DNA of 42,662 nucleotides, taken from positions 1 to 42,662 of the forward strand of contig CAYQCE010000027.1 in NCBI GenBank assembly GCA_964415885.1, written 5' to 3'. Below, piece after piece: positions 1 through 8,915 of this stretch. How positions within the stretch are numbered: the first letter of the stretch is position 1; each line of letters starts with the position of its first letter. The translations under genes and the position numbers were made by a program. Under the pieces are notes generated by a model that was not told where the DNA came from, did no database searches, and was given only the letters and a program-made list of their open reading frames with translations. Origin of the DNA: CAYQCE01 sp964415885. GTDB lineage: Bacteria > Zixibacteria > MSB-5A5 > JAABVY01 > JAHJOQ01.

Positions 1-22
1 GCTAATCGTGGAGGAAGGAACT

Positions 23-1732
23 ATGTCAAGACACACCTATCAGATCCGCAGTCTCATAAGATGCGGAATCGTGGCAGTTCTCACCGTATTGTTACTAAGT
101 ACGGCGTCAGCACTTGCAGACGGAACCAAGGCACGTATAGCAGTAGGCACTATCGAGGACAAGGCCGACGGATGCAATGCATCCAAGGCAAAGTCGCTTG
201 GTGAGATGCTTGCGAATGCACTCGAGAACAGCGACAAATTTGTCATAACTGCAGAAATGAAAGATGTCGATGGCTCGGGAGACCAGCTTCCGAATGTCGA
301 TGTCATCGTCAGAGGCAAGGTGAAGGAATTCGAACCGGATAAGAAACAGGGCGGCATGCTTGGCGGGTTGAAGAAGAAAGCCATGGACGCTGTCGGCTCA
401 AAGTCGAAGAGCGCCGAAATTGAATGGGAACTGGAGATAACCGACTTGCACACCGGCAAGCATATCGAGAAATTCAATGAGAAAGCCAAGTCGACGGATT
501 GGTCCGCAGATGCTTCCAGATCGATTCTCTCCGATGAGATCGGCTCATTCGGCGAGCTGTCAACGTTTGCGGGAGAGCCGATGGAGGATGCGATTAACGA
601 GCTGCTCTCAAAGACGGTGTCCAGAATCGGCGGTGTCGTCCCGGGTGAGTATTTCAAATACTCCGATGACGTGAAGTATGCATCGGCCTCTACAGAAACC
701 GGCTCATCGGCTCAAACAACGAGTGCCTCGGCAGCCGGTGCCGCAGCCAACGAAGGATCCGGGGAGAAAGCCGACGATATGCAGTTGTTCACCAGATATG
801 ATTTCGTTCCCGGCAACAAAGTCCTCTTCTACGATGACATGGCTAACGAAGAAGTCGGCGAGTTTCCGCTCCGATGGAATCTCGTCAGAGGCGTGTTCGA
901 AGTGGTCAAGTACGGCGGCGAGTTCTGGATCATGCCGACGGATGATGGGAAGGTACAGCCCCGATATACCAAAGGTCAATTGCCGGAGCAATACACCGTT
1001 GAGTTCGAGTTTTACTCCCAGGGTCCCGACGTGCCGGGGAATTACTTCTATCTTGAATGGGTCGATAACAAGGACAAAGTTGTCGGCTATTTCATGGTCT
1101 ACGGCAAGGATGCCACACACGTGTCAATCAACAGCAAGACGATGTCCGACAAAGTCCTGCCACGCGAATTGGAGAAGGGCGTCCATACGATGCGTGTTAT
1201 GGCCACGAGCCGATCTCTCAAATGCTATGTGGATGAGGTTCGAGTTGCGAACATTCCGAGAATGGAGGGTTTCAATCCGGCCGGTTTCCAACTTAGATTT
1301 CGACCGAAGAACGATGCGTCAAATCCTACGCTGTTCCGGCACTTCCGTTTCGCCGAGGGCGGCAAGTCCATGCGGGACCAACTCGACGAAACCGGCAGGA
1401 TCATCACACATGGCATCCTGTTCGATTCCGGGTCGTGGAGGATTAAAGGCGAGTCGTATAAGACGCTGAAGGAAATCGGTGAGTTGCTCGGCGAAGATCC
1501 GAGCCTCCGTCTTTCGATAGAGGGCCACACCGACAGCGACGGCGACGAAGCTTACAACAGCGACCTATCGCAGAAACGTGCGGAATCAGTACGCGCATAT
1601 CTTGCGAAGACTTACGGTATAGCAACAGATCGCCTTGAAGCCAAAGGCTGGGGCGAGACTAAGCCGATTGATACGAACAGTACCGCGGAAGGCAAAGCCA
1701 ACAACCGACGTGTTGAGTTGGTGAAGATATAG
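23..1732 (+). CDS. OmpA-family envelope protein with CsgG-like N-terminal domain
   Basis: The start is ATG 23, preceded by GAGGAAGGA; a GTG at 8 in the same frame lies upstream of that ribosome site and is less likely. The 569-residue product has a basic N-terminus and a hydrophobic signal peptide (about residues 10-32). Residues about 35-205 resemble the CsgG/curli-assembly type fold. A low-complexity Ser/Ala/Thr linker follows (about 220-250), then a beta-rich segment (about 265-445) that looks like a LamG/concanavalin-type domain. Residues about 463-569 are an OmpA C-terminal peptidoglycan-binding domain, with ILFDSGS, GHTD, LSQKRAESV and NRRVELV motifs. The protein is probably periplasmic or outer-membrane and tethered to peptidoglycan. 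The three-domain order is uncommon. The OmpA part is certain; the CsgG and LamG assignments are inferred from pattern only. Confidence 0.88.
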   Translation: MSRHTYQIRSLIRCGIVAVLTVLLLSTASALADGTKARIAVGTIEDKADGCNASKAKSLGEMLANALENSDKFVITAEMKDVDGSGDQLPNVDVIVRGKVKEFEPDKKQGGMLGGLKKKAMDAVGSKSKSAEIEWELEITDLHTGKHIEKFNEKAKSTDWSADASRSILSDEIGSFGELSTFAGEPMEDAINELLSKTVSRIGGVVPGEYFKYSDDVKYASASTETGSSAQTTSASAAGAAANEGSGEKADDMQLFTRYDFVPGNKVLFYDDMANEEVGEFPLRWNLVRGVFEVVKYGGEFWIMPTDDGKVQPRYTKGQLPEQYTVEFEFYSQGPDVPGNYFYLEWVDNKDKVVGYFMVYGKDATHVSINSKTMSDKVLPRELEKGVHTMRVMATSRSLKCYVDEVRVANIPRMEGFNPAGFQLRFRPKNDASNPTLFRHFRFAEGGKSMRDQLDETGRIITHGILFDSGSWRIKGESYKTLKEIGELLGEDPSLRLSIEGHTDSDGDEAYNSDLSQKRAESVRAYLAKTYGIATDRLEAKGWGETKPIDTNSTAEGKANNRRVELVKI

Positions 1733-1847
1733 GGTCTTTTTGCCATACGATTTGAGTGCCGGCTTCAGAACCAGACGCCGGCGCTTGCCACGGAAAGCCA
1801 ATTCGGCCTGCATACAAAATCTGTAGCGAAGACGACAATGAAAGAAC

Positions 1848-1876
1848 TTGTGTTATTCGCTTAAACGTGCTAAATT
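1848..1876 (+). promoter_or_regulatory. Candidate sigma70 promoter for the leader ORF/rsgA
   Basis: TTGTGT (1848-1853) is followed by a 17-nt spacer and TAAATT (1871-1876), with TGC immediately before the -10, giving an extended -10. The predicted transcript starts near 1883 and would carry the 1926 leader ORF and then rsgA. It is inferred from consensus match only. Confidence 0.45.
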
Positions 1877-1925
1877 CCTGCCGATAGAGATTTAGGATAG
1901 ACCAAATTTCCGGAAAGGAGAATTC

Positions 1926-1985
1926 ATGTTGACCGCTGCATATGATGGTTCCAGGATTCGTCCATCCGGGTCGGCTTGTCTTTAG
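1926..1985 (+). CDS. Possible 19-aa leader peptide
   Basis: ATG 1926 lies 5 nt after AAAGGAG (1914-1920), a better ribosome site than most in the window. The frame runs 19 codons (MLTAAYDGSRIRPSGSACL) to TAG 1983-1985. A 7-bp hairpin begins 36 nt after the stop. Position, ribosome site and hairpin fit a translated leader that could influence the downstream gene. There is no run of one regulatory amino acid, so classical attenuation is not evident. It could also be chance. Confidence 0.3.
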   Translation: MLTAAYDGSRIRPSGSACL

Positions 1986-2021
1986 ACCTCCCCTCTTTTG
2001 ATCTAACGACTCCACCCGGTT

Positions 2022-2038
2022 AGTGGAATCTTTCCACT
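2022..2038 (+). repeat. 7-bp hairpin between leader ORF and rsgA
   Basis: AGTGGAA (2022-2028) and TTCCACT (2032-2038) form a perfect 7-bp stem with a TCT loop. The bases after it (TCTTGCTTGT) are T-rich but not a true U-tract, so it is at best a weak terminator or pause site. Confidence 0.4.
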
Positions 2039-2183
2039 TCTTGCTTGTACCGGGCGAAATCTCCGGAACGATCGAATCTGACTAACAACTAATGCACTCA
2101 TGGTTGATTTATGTCGAGGCTGAAGTGTACTCGCCTTGCCATAACGACTGAGCCTGATTTCGCTTTATCAAGGAGATTAGAAA

Positions 2184-3272
2184 GTGGATTTGACGACTTT
2201 AGGTTGGAATAGAGGTTTCGAACTCGAGTTCGACGAACTGAAACGAGGGAGCTCATTCCCTGCACGCGTATCCATCGTTTCCCGCGATCGCTACACAGTG
2301 ATTTCGGAATGCGGCGGGATGATTGCCGAACTGCCCGGGTCGTTCCGGCACAAGGCGAGTTCTCTTGCCGACTTTCCCGCGGTAGGTGACTGGGTTGCGG
2401 TCGAAAGGGATACGAACGATCACACCGCGATGATCCATGCCGTATTGCCGAGGAGGTCATCTTTCTCACGAAAGGCGGTTCTCGGCGGAGAGAAGACCGA
2501 TGAGCAGGTAATTGCCGCTAACATCGACACGGCATTCATAACCGTAGGGATCGACGGCAATTTCAGTGTAAACAGAATAGAACGGTATCTCGCTATTGCC
2601 TACGACAGCGGTGCAATGCCGGTGATAATACTCAACAAGGTGGACATCGCCGACGATCCCGACTCGATTCTGGATGAGGTCGAACATGTGGCGTTTGGAG
2701 TGCCGGTGCTTGCGGTAAGCGCTAAAGAGAATCGAGGAATCGAAGACGTCGCAGCTCATTTCGAGCACGGCAAGACCGGGGTATTTATCGGCTCATCCGG
2801 CGTGGGCAAATCGAGCCTGATCAACTGTATCCTCGGCGAAGACCGTATGACTACCACGAACGTTCGCGCGAGTGACTCCAGAGGTCGACACACGACAACC
2901 CGCCGTGAGCTGATTGTTCTGCCGAACGCTGGTATAGTCATCGATACTCCGGGACTGAGGGGCATAGCGGCGTTCGAAGATAAAGGCGGTATCGAGAGAG
3001 CATTTGGCGAGATAGATTCGCTTGCCGAATCCTGCAGGTTCAACGACTGCTCGCACACGAACGAACCCGGTTGTGCCGTGATTGAGGCTCTCGAGAAAGG
3101 CGAGCTCGACCGAAGACGATATGAGAACTATTTCAAGCTGCTCCGTGAGAAACGCTACCAGTCGCTAAGGACGGACGTTGCGGCCAGACGGCGTCAGGAG
3201 CGTGAATGGAACAAGAAGATCAGAGAGGGAATGAAGCGCTTGAAGCGCTCTAATCCCAAGCATGGCAGATAA
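2184..3272 (+). CDS. rsgA: Ribosome small-subunit-dependent GTPase A (RsgA/YjeQ)
   Basis: RsgA is a circularly permuted GTPase that binds the 30S subunit and helps its late maturation. The 362-residue length is normal for the family. The N-terminal OB-fold (about 25-90) has the typical VGDWVAVE segment. The G motifs come in permuted order: NKVD (about 151), then the P-loop GSSGVGKSSL (about 202-211), then DTPGLRG (about 254). The C-terminal zinc-binding motif CRFNDCSHTNEPGC (about 284-297) supplies the Cys/His ligands. The start is GTG 2184, 8 nt after AGGAG (2171-2175). It stands alone on the plus strand and converges with the phosphoesterase gene after 22 bp. Confidence 0.97.
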   Translation: MDLTTLGWNRGFELEFDELKRGSSFPARVSIVSRDRYTVISECGGMIAELPGSFRHKASSLADFPAVGDWVAVERDTNDHTAMIHAVLPRRSSFSRKAVLGGEKTDEQVIAANIDTAFITVGIDGNFSVNRIERYLAIAYDSGAMPVIILNKVDIADDPDSILDEVEHVAFGVPVLAVSAKENRGIEDVAAHFEHGKTGVFIGSSGVGKSSLINCILGEDRMTTTNVRASDSRGRHTTTRRELIVLPNAGIVIDTPGLRGIAAFEDKGGIERAFGEIDSLAESCRFNDCSHTNEPGCAVIEALEKGELDRRRYENYFKLLREKRYQSLRTDVAARRRQEREWNKKIREGMKRLKRSNPKHGR

Positions 3273-3294
3273 CGATCGGAGAGGCGGAGTTGAG

Positions 3295-4098
3295 TTACAC
3301 GACTGCCGCCCGGGCGTATGGTACCGCCTCGGGCTTCATCAGGCGCGAATCGAGCTCGTGCAGTTCGACTCCGCCATCCTGATCGATTGTGACGTAGTTC
3401 GGCGCGTGCTTGCCCGTCCAGCATCCCGTGTTGTAGTAAACAGTATTCTCGTTTTTGAATTCAATCGTTTCGGCGAGATGAGTATGACCGCAGAAGAGTG
3501 CGTCGTACTTCCGGTCAGTCTCCGAGGCGTAGTTGACTATGCCGCGCGCCACCTCATGGTTAATCCGTAACCAGGTCTTGCTCTTCTCCTTCACGTAGCG
3601 GCTCACCCGCTGACGGGGACTGTCGACCTGCTGGATGAAGGTATACATCCATGACGGGATCTTCGAAAACCTGGGGTAATTCACTATCCACTTGTCGAAC
3701 TGCTGACCGTGCATGCCGAGGAAGCGCTTGTCGGATACGTTCCATTCGTATTCCTCGTAGACAGCAACTCCGACCAGATGAGACATGAGATGAGTCAGAA
3801 GCTCGTCGTGATTCCCGAGCACCCAGATTACCTCTGCGTTAGATTCCTCATCGGTGATCTCGCGAAACATACCGACTACTTCCCATGCATGTTTCTTGAG
3901 CCGTTTGAAGTTGAGATCATCAAAGATGTCACCGAGCAGGATCAGCTTGCGGAAACGCCACCGGTGCTTGCCGTCCCGATACGACCTTAGAAGTCTCAGC
4001 AGATCGCCCGCACGACTCACTTTCGAGCCGAGATGGACATCAGAAATGATGAGGCTGTCGACGCGGGGCGGGACAAAATCTCTGCAATCACTGAACAT
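3295..4098 (-). CDS. LpxH-like calcineurin-family metallophosphoesterase
   Basis: The metallophosphoesterase motifs appear in order: SDVHLG near the N-terminus, LLGDIFDDL, LGNHDE, HGQQFDKW and CGHTHLAE, which together give a complete two-metal site. The spacing and the HGQQFD element resemble the COG2908 group that includes UDP-2,3-diacylglucosamine diphosphatase (LpxH), a lipid A enzyme. A role in lipid A synthesis is therefore likely but not certain, and no other lpx gene is nearby. I chose ATG 4098, which follows GGAGAGGG. A GTG at 4143 would add 15 residues (MCLLTSNVHPRMERA) and has its own possible ribosome site (GAGGG). The length, about 268 residues, is slightly longer than classic LpxH. 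Confidence 0.87.
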   Translation of the reverse strand: MFSDCRDFVPPRVDSLIISDVHLGSKVSRAGDLLRLLRSYRDGKHRWRFRKLILLGDIFDDLNFKRLKKHAWEVVGMFREITDEESNAEVIWVLGNHDELLTHLMSHLVGVAVYEEYEWNVSDKRFLGMHGQQFDKWIVNYPRFSKIPSWMYTFIQQVDSPRQRVSRYVKEKSKTWLRINHEVARGIVNYASETDRKYDALFCGHTHLAETIEFKNENTVYYNTGCWTGKHAPNYVTIDQDGGVELHELDSRLMKPEAVPYARAAVV

Positions 4099-4474
4099 TG
4101 CCCTCTCCATTCTTGGGTGCACGTTCGAAGTTAGAAGACACACATAACCCTCATCCTTTAAATCGTTATTAGTATTAAGCTCTGATGAAGATTCAAACAG
4201 GATTGCTGTCTTTTTGGATGAAGAAAGTATTAGTAGAGCAGATTGGGGCTAATGCCCTGTCACACCGCATCTTGCGCTCGCCTGTGCCAGCTTCCTGCCG
4301 TCCACAAACGCGGTCCGCCAAGTCAAGTCCAGTGAAAACGAATCAGGCATTGACTGACGCCGACACGTTAACCAACATATTTCCGGGGTTAATTCGGGCG
4401 GGTACACTCGAGCGCATAGTTCACAAAAGCCGCTCGTTCTGAAGATTTGCTGTTCCTGTCTCGTCCAATAGAAA
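4099..4474. other. 376-bp spacer between LRR gene and phosphoesterase gene
   Basis: Both flanking genes are on the minus strand, so this should hold the end of the LRR operon and the promoter of the phosphoesterase. I see no convincing hairpin/U-tract terminator. A weak -10-like ACTAAT with TTGAAT 17 nt upstream lies on the minus strand near 4160-4190. A minus-strand open frame (4249-4542) overlaps the LRR gene end and has no recognisable domain. Confidence 0.4.
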
Positions 4475-6418
4475 CTACGGAGGTGGCATAGTGACAGCAG
4501 AAGCGACAACGGACAGCTCGGACCAGTTGCCGGCGATATCAACAGACTTTATTGCGAAATAGTACTCGGTGCCGGGGTTCAATCCAACAACCCAGACTAC
4601 TTCCTGATATCCGGGATTTTGCGGCACGGGATCATTTGTCGCAAGCTCTGCGTCAATCCAGCTCGCGACAGTCGCTGAATCTGTATGGTACCTGATCTCA
4701 TACTCGAATACTCGCGGGAAGTCACCTTGATCCGATGGCGCACTCCAGATTAGCCTCGCTTTGTATGCCGTGACGGAATCGGCCTGAAGATCAGTTATCG
4801 GATAAGGCGGCAGCGAATCGATGCTGTAGAACACCTCCACCCCGCGTGCTTTTAGCGCTGGAATGTGCTCGAGAAGCGATGTCTGGCTCAATGGATTGCG
4901 GTCGAGATAAACCGTATCTCCGAAGTCGAGTCCGGCGTTCAATACGAGTGGCTCGATGTCTGTTACATCGTTGCTGAAGAGATCGAGGATATGCAGATTG
5001 GTCAAATCAGAAAGTGGCGCAATGTCTTCCACCATGTTGTTCCCGAGGTCAAGAACCACGATATCTGCCAGATTTGTGAGCGGGGTCAAGTCGGCGACGA
5101 AATTATCCCGCAGCAGAAGATATCTTAACATAGCACAGCCGGAGAGAGGACTGATATCCGTGATTTGATTTCGCTCGAGGTCAATGACCTCAATCGAATC
5201 GAGCGAACTGAATGCACTTAAGTCACTTATATCGGCGGATTTGCCTGTCAATAATCGCAGATATGGAAAATTGGCTATGGCAGATATATCCTGCACATGG
5301 TTGTGATTGAAATCGAGTTCCACGAGATTTGACAGGCCGGCAAGCGGCGACAGGTCATTTACGTAATTCAGCCCGAGATAGAGCCCCTTTAGCTGCGAGA
5401 GACTGCTGAGTGGCGACAGGTCGCCGATCTCGTTCTCCCAAAAGACGGCCGATTCCAGATTGCGCAGATATTCGGCGCCCGAAATGTCCCCGATCATCCG
5501 GGTCCGCGCATCGAGACTGTCTAATTCCGCAAGTTCGGACGCGAATAATGGACCCGTGGGCTTCTCCAGCGCCTCTCGTATCGCCCTTTCAAAATTGCTG
5601 TCCGGGATATAGATCGAGGAGTCTGTGACAGCACCCGACACGTCGATCACCTGACCGTCGAAGTAGATAGTAGACGTATCGATTCCACCGTCCGAAGTAA
5701 CCAGGCTATCCGCAACAAGGCTCACATCGAGCCGACCGGGGCCGATGGCGTAGAAGCGCAGATCGGCGAGAATATTCAGGTGCTCGTCAATCTGATCGTC
5801 TGCTCCATCCGGGCGCTGTATGTGGACCTCGATCGTGTCCCCATTCACATAGGCGGTCTTTTCCGCATCTACTACCGCAGAGCCGGAGACATCCACGAGT
5901 TGGTCGAAAATGGCTATTCGCCTGTCGATAGCGATCTTGAGCTTCGCTGCGTGAAGTCGATTGATATTGTGAATCTCGAGACTCGTAACAAAAGTCCGGC
6001 CTGTTTGAGCGGTTCTGAAGAAGGGCGTTAGTTTGATCATAGGCACTGCGGGTTCGAGCCGGATAGCCAACTGAGAGTTGGCGCCACTTTCGATCTGCAC
6101 CACCGTATCCGCCGAGTAAATAACGGTCCTTGCCGCATCGAGTCCGGCAACAGTAAGATGTGCCCTTCCGGCAGGTAAATGGACTAACCCGAAATCGAAG
6201 GCTCCGTCTGCAACTCCGGTCGAATCAACGAGCATCGTGTCCGAATCGGAATATGCACGTAGTACAACGACCTCCACTTTACTCGCGAGCGAGCTCTGCG
6301 CCATCGACAGCACCAGTTCCGCGCCAGCGCCGTGCGGAGACGATGGTTTCTCCGACGTGCACACTGTGAGCACACAGACCGAAAGAGCGAGCATTGTTAG
6401 AGCAACTAATCTCTTCAT
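4475..6418 (-). CDS. Secreted leucine-rich-repeat protein with cohesin-like and fibronectin III domains
   Basis: The 647-residue product starts with MKRLVALTMLALSVCVLTVCTSE, a signal peptide with a Cys that may be a lipobox (LTVC is a weak match). Residues about 30-110 form a short beta-rich domain, and about 115-260 resemble a cohesin/dockerin-type beta-sandwich. About eight internalin-like repeats of about 22 residues (pattern L..L.L..N.I.DISPL, about 315-505) follow. A fibronectin type III domain (about 520-645, with ITDLQA and GTEYYFAIKSVD) ends it. No enzyme motif is visible. A role in surface recognition or adhesion is inferred. It is the last gene of a minus-strand set, 6 nt after the barrel gene, so probably co-transcribed. 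Confidence 0.85.
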   Translation of the reverse strand: MKRLVALTMLALSVCVLTVCTSEKPSSPHGAGAELVLSMAQSSLASKVEVVVLRAYSDSDTMLVDSTGVADGAFDFGLVHLPAGRAHLTVAGLDAARTVIYSADTVVQIESGANSQLAIRLEPAVPMIKLTPFFRTAQTGRTFVTSLEIHNINRLHAAKLKIAIDRRIAIFDQLVDVSGSAVVDAEKTAYVNGDTIEVHIQRPDGADDQIDEHLNILADLRFYAIGPGRLDVSLVADSLVTSDGGIDTSTIYFDGQVIDVSGAVTDSSIYIPDSNFERAIREALEKPTGPLFASELAELDSLDARTRMIGDISGAEYLRNLESAVFWENEIGDLSPLSSLSQLKGLYLGLNYVNDLSPLAGLSNLVELDFNHNHVQDISAIANFPYLRLLTGKSADISDLSAFSSLDSIEVIDLERNQITDISPLSGCAMLRYLLLRDNFVADLTPLTNLADIVVLDLGNNMVEDIAPLSDLTNLHILDLFSNDVTDIEPLVLNAGLDFGDTVYLDRNPLSQTSLLEHIPALKARGVEVFYSIDSLPPYPITDLQADSVTAYKARLIWSAPSDQGDFPRVFEYEIRYHTDSATVASWIDAELATNDPVPQNPGYQEVVWVVGLNPGTEYYFAIKSVDIAGNWSELSVVASAVTMPPP

Positions 6419-6424
6419 TTTTAT

Positions 6425-7555
6425 CTACCAATATCTGAGCGAAACCGCAGTGTAGAATCCGAACCCGTCCACGCCGCGACCGTCAGCGCTTCCGATGAAG
6501 TAGTTCCCGGCCGCACTCGCTGCGAAATAGAGCGAGAGCTGGTACGATAACCCGAGACCAAGACCGGCATAATCGGATTCCGGACGGTAGCGTCGGGTTC
6601 CAACGTCGTATTCGTTGGATGTGAGATACTTGTATTCGAGCCTTCCAAGACCGCGGATATTGTTACCAAGAGGCAGTGAACCACCAGCGTAAGCGTAGTA
6701 TTCGTTCCTTCCGGACCGAAGTGCCTCCTCGGTCAGGATATTATCCGAGCTGAGAATCCTGGCGTTTCCCCGGGTGACAACCGATAACCCGGCGTGCGCC
6801 TCCGCATTCGCGATATAGTCCGCGCGAACCGTGAGAATAATGCTGTTGCCCGATTGATAAACCGATCTCGATTCGAATTCGTCCTCAGTATAGACAGCGT
6901 AGCGAACGCTGCCTTCGAGTCCGAATCTGTCTCTCTTCACGGATGCCGCCAGTTTGCCGAAGATTTCATCACCGAATTTGTAATCGAATTCATCAGTCGA
7001 TAGAAGACGATACCCGCCTTTGTGCGTATATCCTCCGCCTGCGGAAAAGCCGACATCCCCGACCCTCGGGTGCCAGTATGCCTCTCCGCTCAGGTCGAGT
7101 CCCTGGCCGAAGCGACGTACAGCAAACTTGCGTGAATTGTCAGCGACTGCGGCCGCCACCGCATACTCGCCAGGTTTGAGTGCGTCCGGACCGGTTGGCA
7201 GATTGGCCGAGAACCTGAGCGACGCTGTATTGTCTCCAAGCGAGTATCTTGCGCCGATGCGCGTGTCATTCAGAGATGAGAGCGCTGCCTCGCTCGAGTT
7301 GTGATTTAGGCGAGCGCGCGTGAAAGTACTCCAGACACTTACCGACAACCGACTGGTTACCGCCTGATCAACGCTCAGTCCAAGGACGCCCTCGCCAACC
7401 TTTCGGGAACCACCTTCAAGGTCCTCCTGCCAGTTGTTGTACAGGTAGAAAAGTGAGACGGCTGAATAGCGTTCGGAGTACTCTGCGCCCTGAATCTGCG
7501 CAGTTCCGAGCAGAACAAGCACCAGAAGCTGGATCGCTGTTATTGTCTTTCTCAT
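6425..7555 (-). CDS. Putative outer-membrane beta-barrel protein
   Basis: The protein of about 376 residues begins MRKTITAIQLLVLVLLG, a clear Sec signal peptide cut near QIQGA-EY. The rest is alternating polar/hydrophobic beta-strand sequence rich in Tyr, Gly and Ser. It ends in FYTAVSLRYW, with the terminal aromatic residue typical of Bam-inserted barrels. An in-frame start at 7597 would add 14 residues, overlap the upstream gene and spoil the signal peptide, so ATG 7555 is preferred. The gap to the upstream TPR/CsgG-like gene is 17 nt. Substrate and function are unknown. It resembles uncharacterised transporter-like barrels or DUF3187/MetA-pathway-type proteins only in general form. Confidence 0.75.
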   Translation of the reverse strand: MRKTITAIQLLVLVLLGTAQIQGAEYSERYSAVSLFYLYNNWQEDLEGGSRKVGEGVLGLSVDQAVTSRLSVSVWSTFTRARLNHNSSEAALSSLNDTRIGARYSLGDNTASLRFSANLPTGPDALKPGEYAVAAAVADNSRKFAVRRFGQGLDLSGEAYWHPRVGDVGFSAGGGYTHKGGYRLLSTDEFDYKFGDEIFGKLAASVKRDRFGLEGSVRYAVYTEDEFESRSVYQSGNSIILTVRADYIANAEAHAGLSVVTRGNARILSSDNILTEEALRSGRNEYYAYAGGSLPLGNNIRGLGRLEYKYLTSNEYDVGTRRYRPESDYAGLGLGLSYQLSLYFAASAAGNYFIGSADGRGVDGFGFYTAVSLRYW

Positions 7556-7572
7556 CAGCACTCGCTTCTGCC

Positions 7573-8889
7573 CTATCTGATATGTCCGGTTAGCCATACA
7601 GCACCAGTCTCCACAGTCGGATCATCGTCATCCCTCGGGTTGACGGTCGGTTCCGTTATCTCAAATATATCTGTCGTGAAATCGAATCTCGGCGGAGGAT
7701 TGTGCCTCGGTGGAGCTTGCGCCCGCTCACGGTGATGCGTGCCGTGCCCGGCGGTGCCATGCCGACCGGAAACAACAGAAGCGGAACCCGTCTTCGATTT
7801 CATCTTGGACGCCGGTTTGTACCCGGGATCGAGAGCGGCTGCCTTACGGAACTGATCGTTCGCCGCCTCATAGTTTCCCCGATCCAGTTCCTCGATTCCG
7901 AAGCTGTACGCGAGGAACGCATCAAAGCTCGCAGCCTTGATCTCGCGAAGGGCATTCCGCTCTTCAGGAGTGATTGATATGTCGAGACTGTCGATAATCG
8001 CAAAGGTCAATTCCTTCTGAAGTTTCATGATTTTCTGAACCATATCCTGAGCGCCGAATGTCGGCTTGAAATGAGCCATCTCTACGTCCACCAGCGCCGA
8101 CTGCAGAGCGATGATCTCAACGGCGTAGGACAACTGGCATTCGACAAGATGAGTAGCGCCCGCCAACCTTCCGAGCCTCGCCGACTGAGAAGCGTCAATT
8201 AGACCCGTCCTAACCAAATCAAGCTCCTCCAGAACATAGTTGAGTCGCAACCTCTCAACCGTGCGGATACCACCGAGCAACGAAAGGTCGTACATTACAG
8301 CAGCGGATAACCCTCTACCCAGAGGCCGTATGGAATCCGGAGCGCTTTCGGAGAAAGTGAATGGCAAAACTCCTACGGTTGGAGAGCCATCAGAAGACAT
8401 CGCAAGTGACTCTTCGTTCTTCAGCGCCTCCTCCACTTCCCGCCTGATCCGCTCACTGTTTGCATAGACGAGACGTCCCCTTATTTCCGAACTTCGCGGG
8501 TCTTCGGGATAAACCTCCAGAAAACGCTCATACAGAGCTTCCGCCCTGTCGAATCGGCTGAGTCCTTCATACGACAAGCCCAATCCTATCACTAATGCGG
8601 AATTCGAGGAATCAGTGGCGAGAGTGCCGGACAGCAGATCGACGGCTCGATCATATTCCCCGTTGCACCGAAGCGCAGCCCCAAGCTTGAGGGTTGCCGA
8701 CAGATCTTTCGGGTTCTCCGAAATATACCCTGAGAATATCGCGATAGCTTCCGCGCACTCACCGTTCTCGAGAGCATCGGAACCGTCCCTGATCAGGCTT
8801 GAGCTGCATCCAATGAGTGAAGCAAGCAGAAGTCCGGTCATGATGAGAAGCGTCGCGCGTGTCTTGCTTTCTATTCCGTACATGATCAT
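7573..8889 (-). CDS. TPR lipoprotein with CsgG-like domain
   Basis: The 438-residue product carries a lipoprotein signal (LLLASLIGC, Cys about residue 28). TPR-like helices (about 33-145) follow. A domain beginning VGVLPFTFS (about 173-300) fits the CsgG/GNA1162-type fold seen with curli-secretion lipoproteins and TPR adapter proteins. Another TPR-like helix pair (about 315-355) precedes a low-complexity His/Pro/Asp-rich tail. It leads the three-gene minus operon. ATG 8889 follows GGTGGCGA. It is probably a periplasmic outer-membrane-attached factor that helps assemble or regulate the adjacent barrel and the secreted LRR protein. That link is inferred from gene order. It shares the CsgG-like theme with the gene at 23-1732. 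Confidence 0.8.
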   Translation of the reverse strand: MIMYGIESKTRATLLIMTGLLLASLIGCSSSLIRDGSDALENGECAEAIAIFSGYISENPKDLSATLKLGAALRCNGEYDRAVDLLSGTLATDSSNSALVIGLGLSYEGLSRFDRAEALYERFLEVYPEDPRSSEIRGRLVYANSERIRREVEEALKNEESLAMSSDGSPTVGVLPFTFSESAPDSIRPLGRGLSAAVMYDLSLLGGIRTVERLRLNYVLEELDLVRTGLIDASQSARLGRLAGATHLVECQLSYAVEIIALQSALVDVEMAHFKPTFGAQDMVQKIMKLQKELTFAIIDSLDISITPEERNALREIKAASFDAFLAYSFGIEELDRGNYEAANDQFRKAAALDPGYKPASKMKSKTGSASVVSGRHGTAGHGTHHRERAQAPPRHNPPPRFDFTTDIFEITEPTVNPRDDDDPTVETGAVWLTGHIR

Positions 8890-8915
8890 TCGCCACCATG
8901 AAGTGTGAGATATTG

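Larger units (their letters stand above)
1733..2183. other. 451-bp intergenic region upstream of rsgA
   Basis: This gap holds a candidate sigma70 promoter (1848-1876), a 19-codon reading frame with a strong ribosome site (1926-1985) and a 7-bp hairpin (2022-2038), all on the plus strand ahead of rsgA. A GCCGGC pair (1758-1763 and 1777-1782) could form a hairpin after the OmpA-like gene but lacks a T-run. Nothing else is recognised. Confidence 0.5.

Noticed and set aside
1758..1782. Terminator after the OmpA-like gene
   Set aside because: GCCGGC arms are self-palindromic, the loop is long and no U-run follows.
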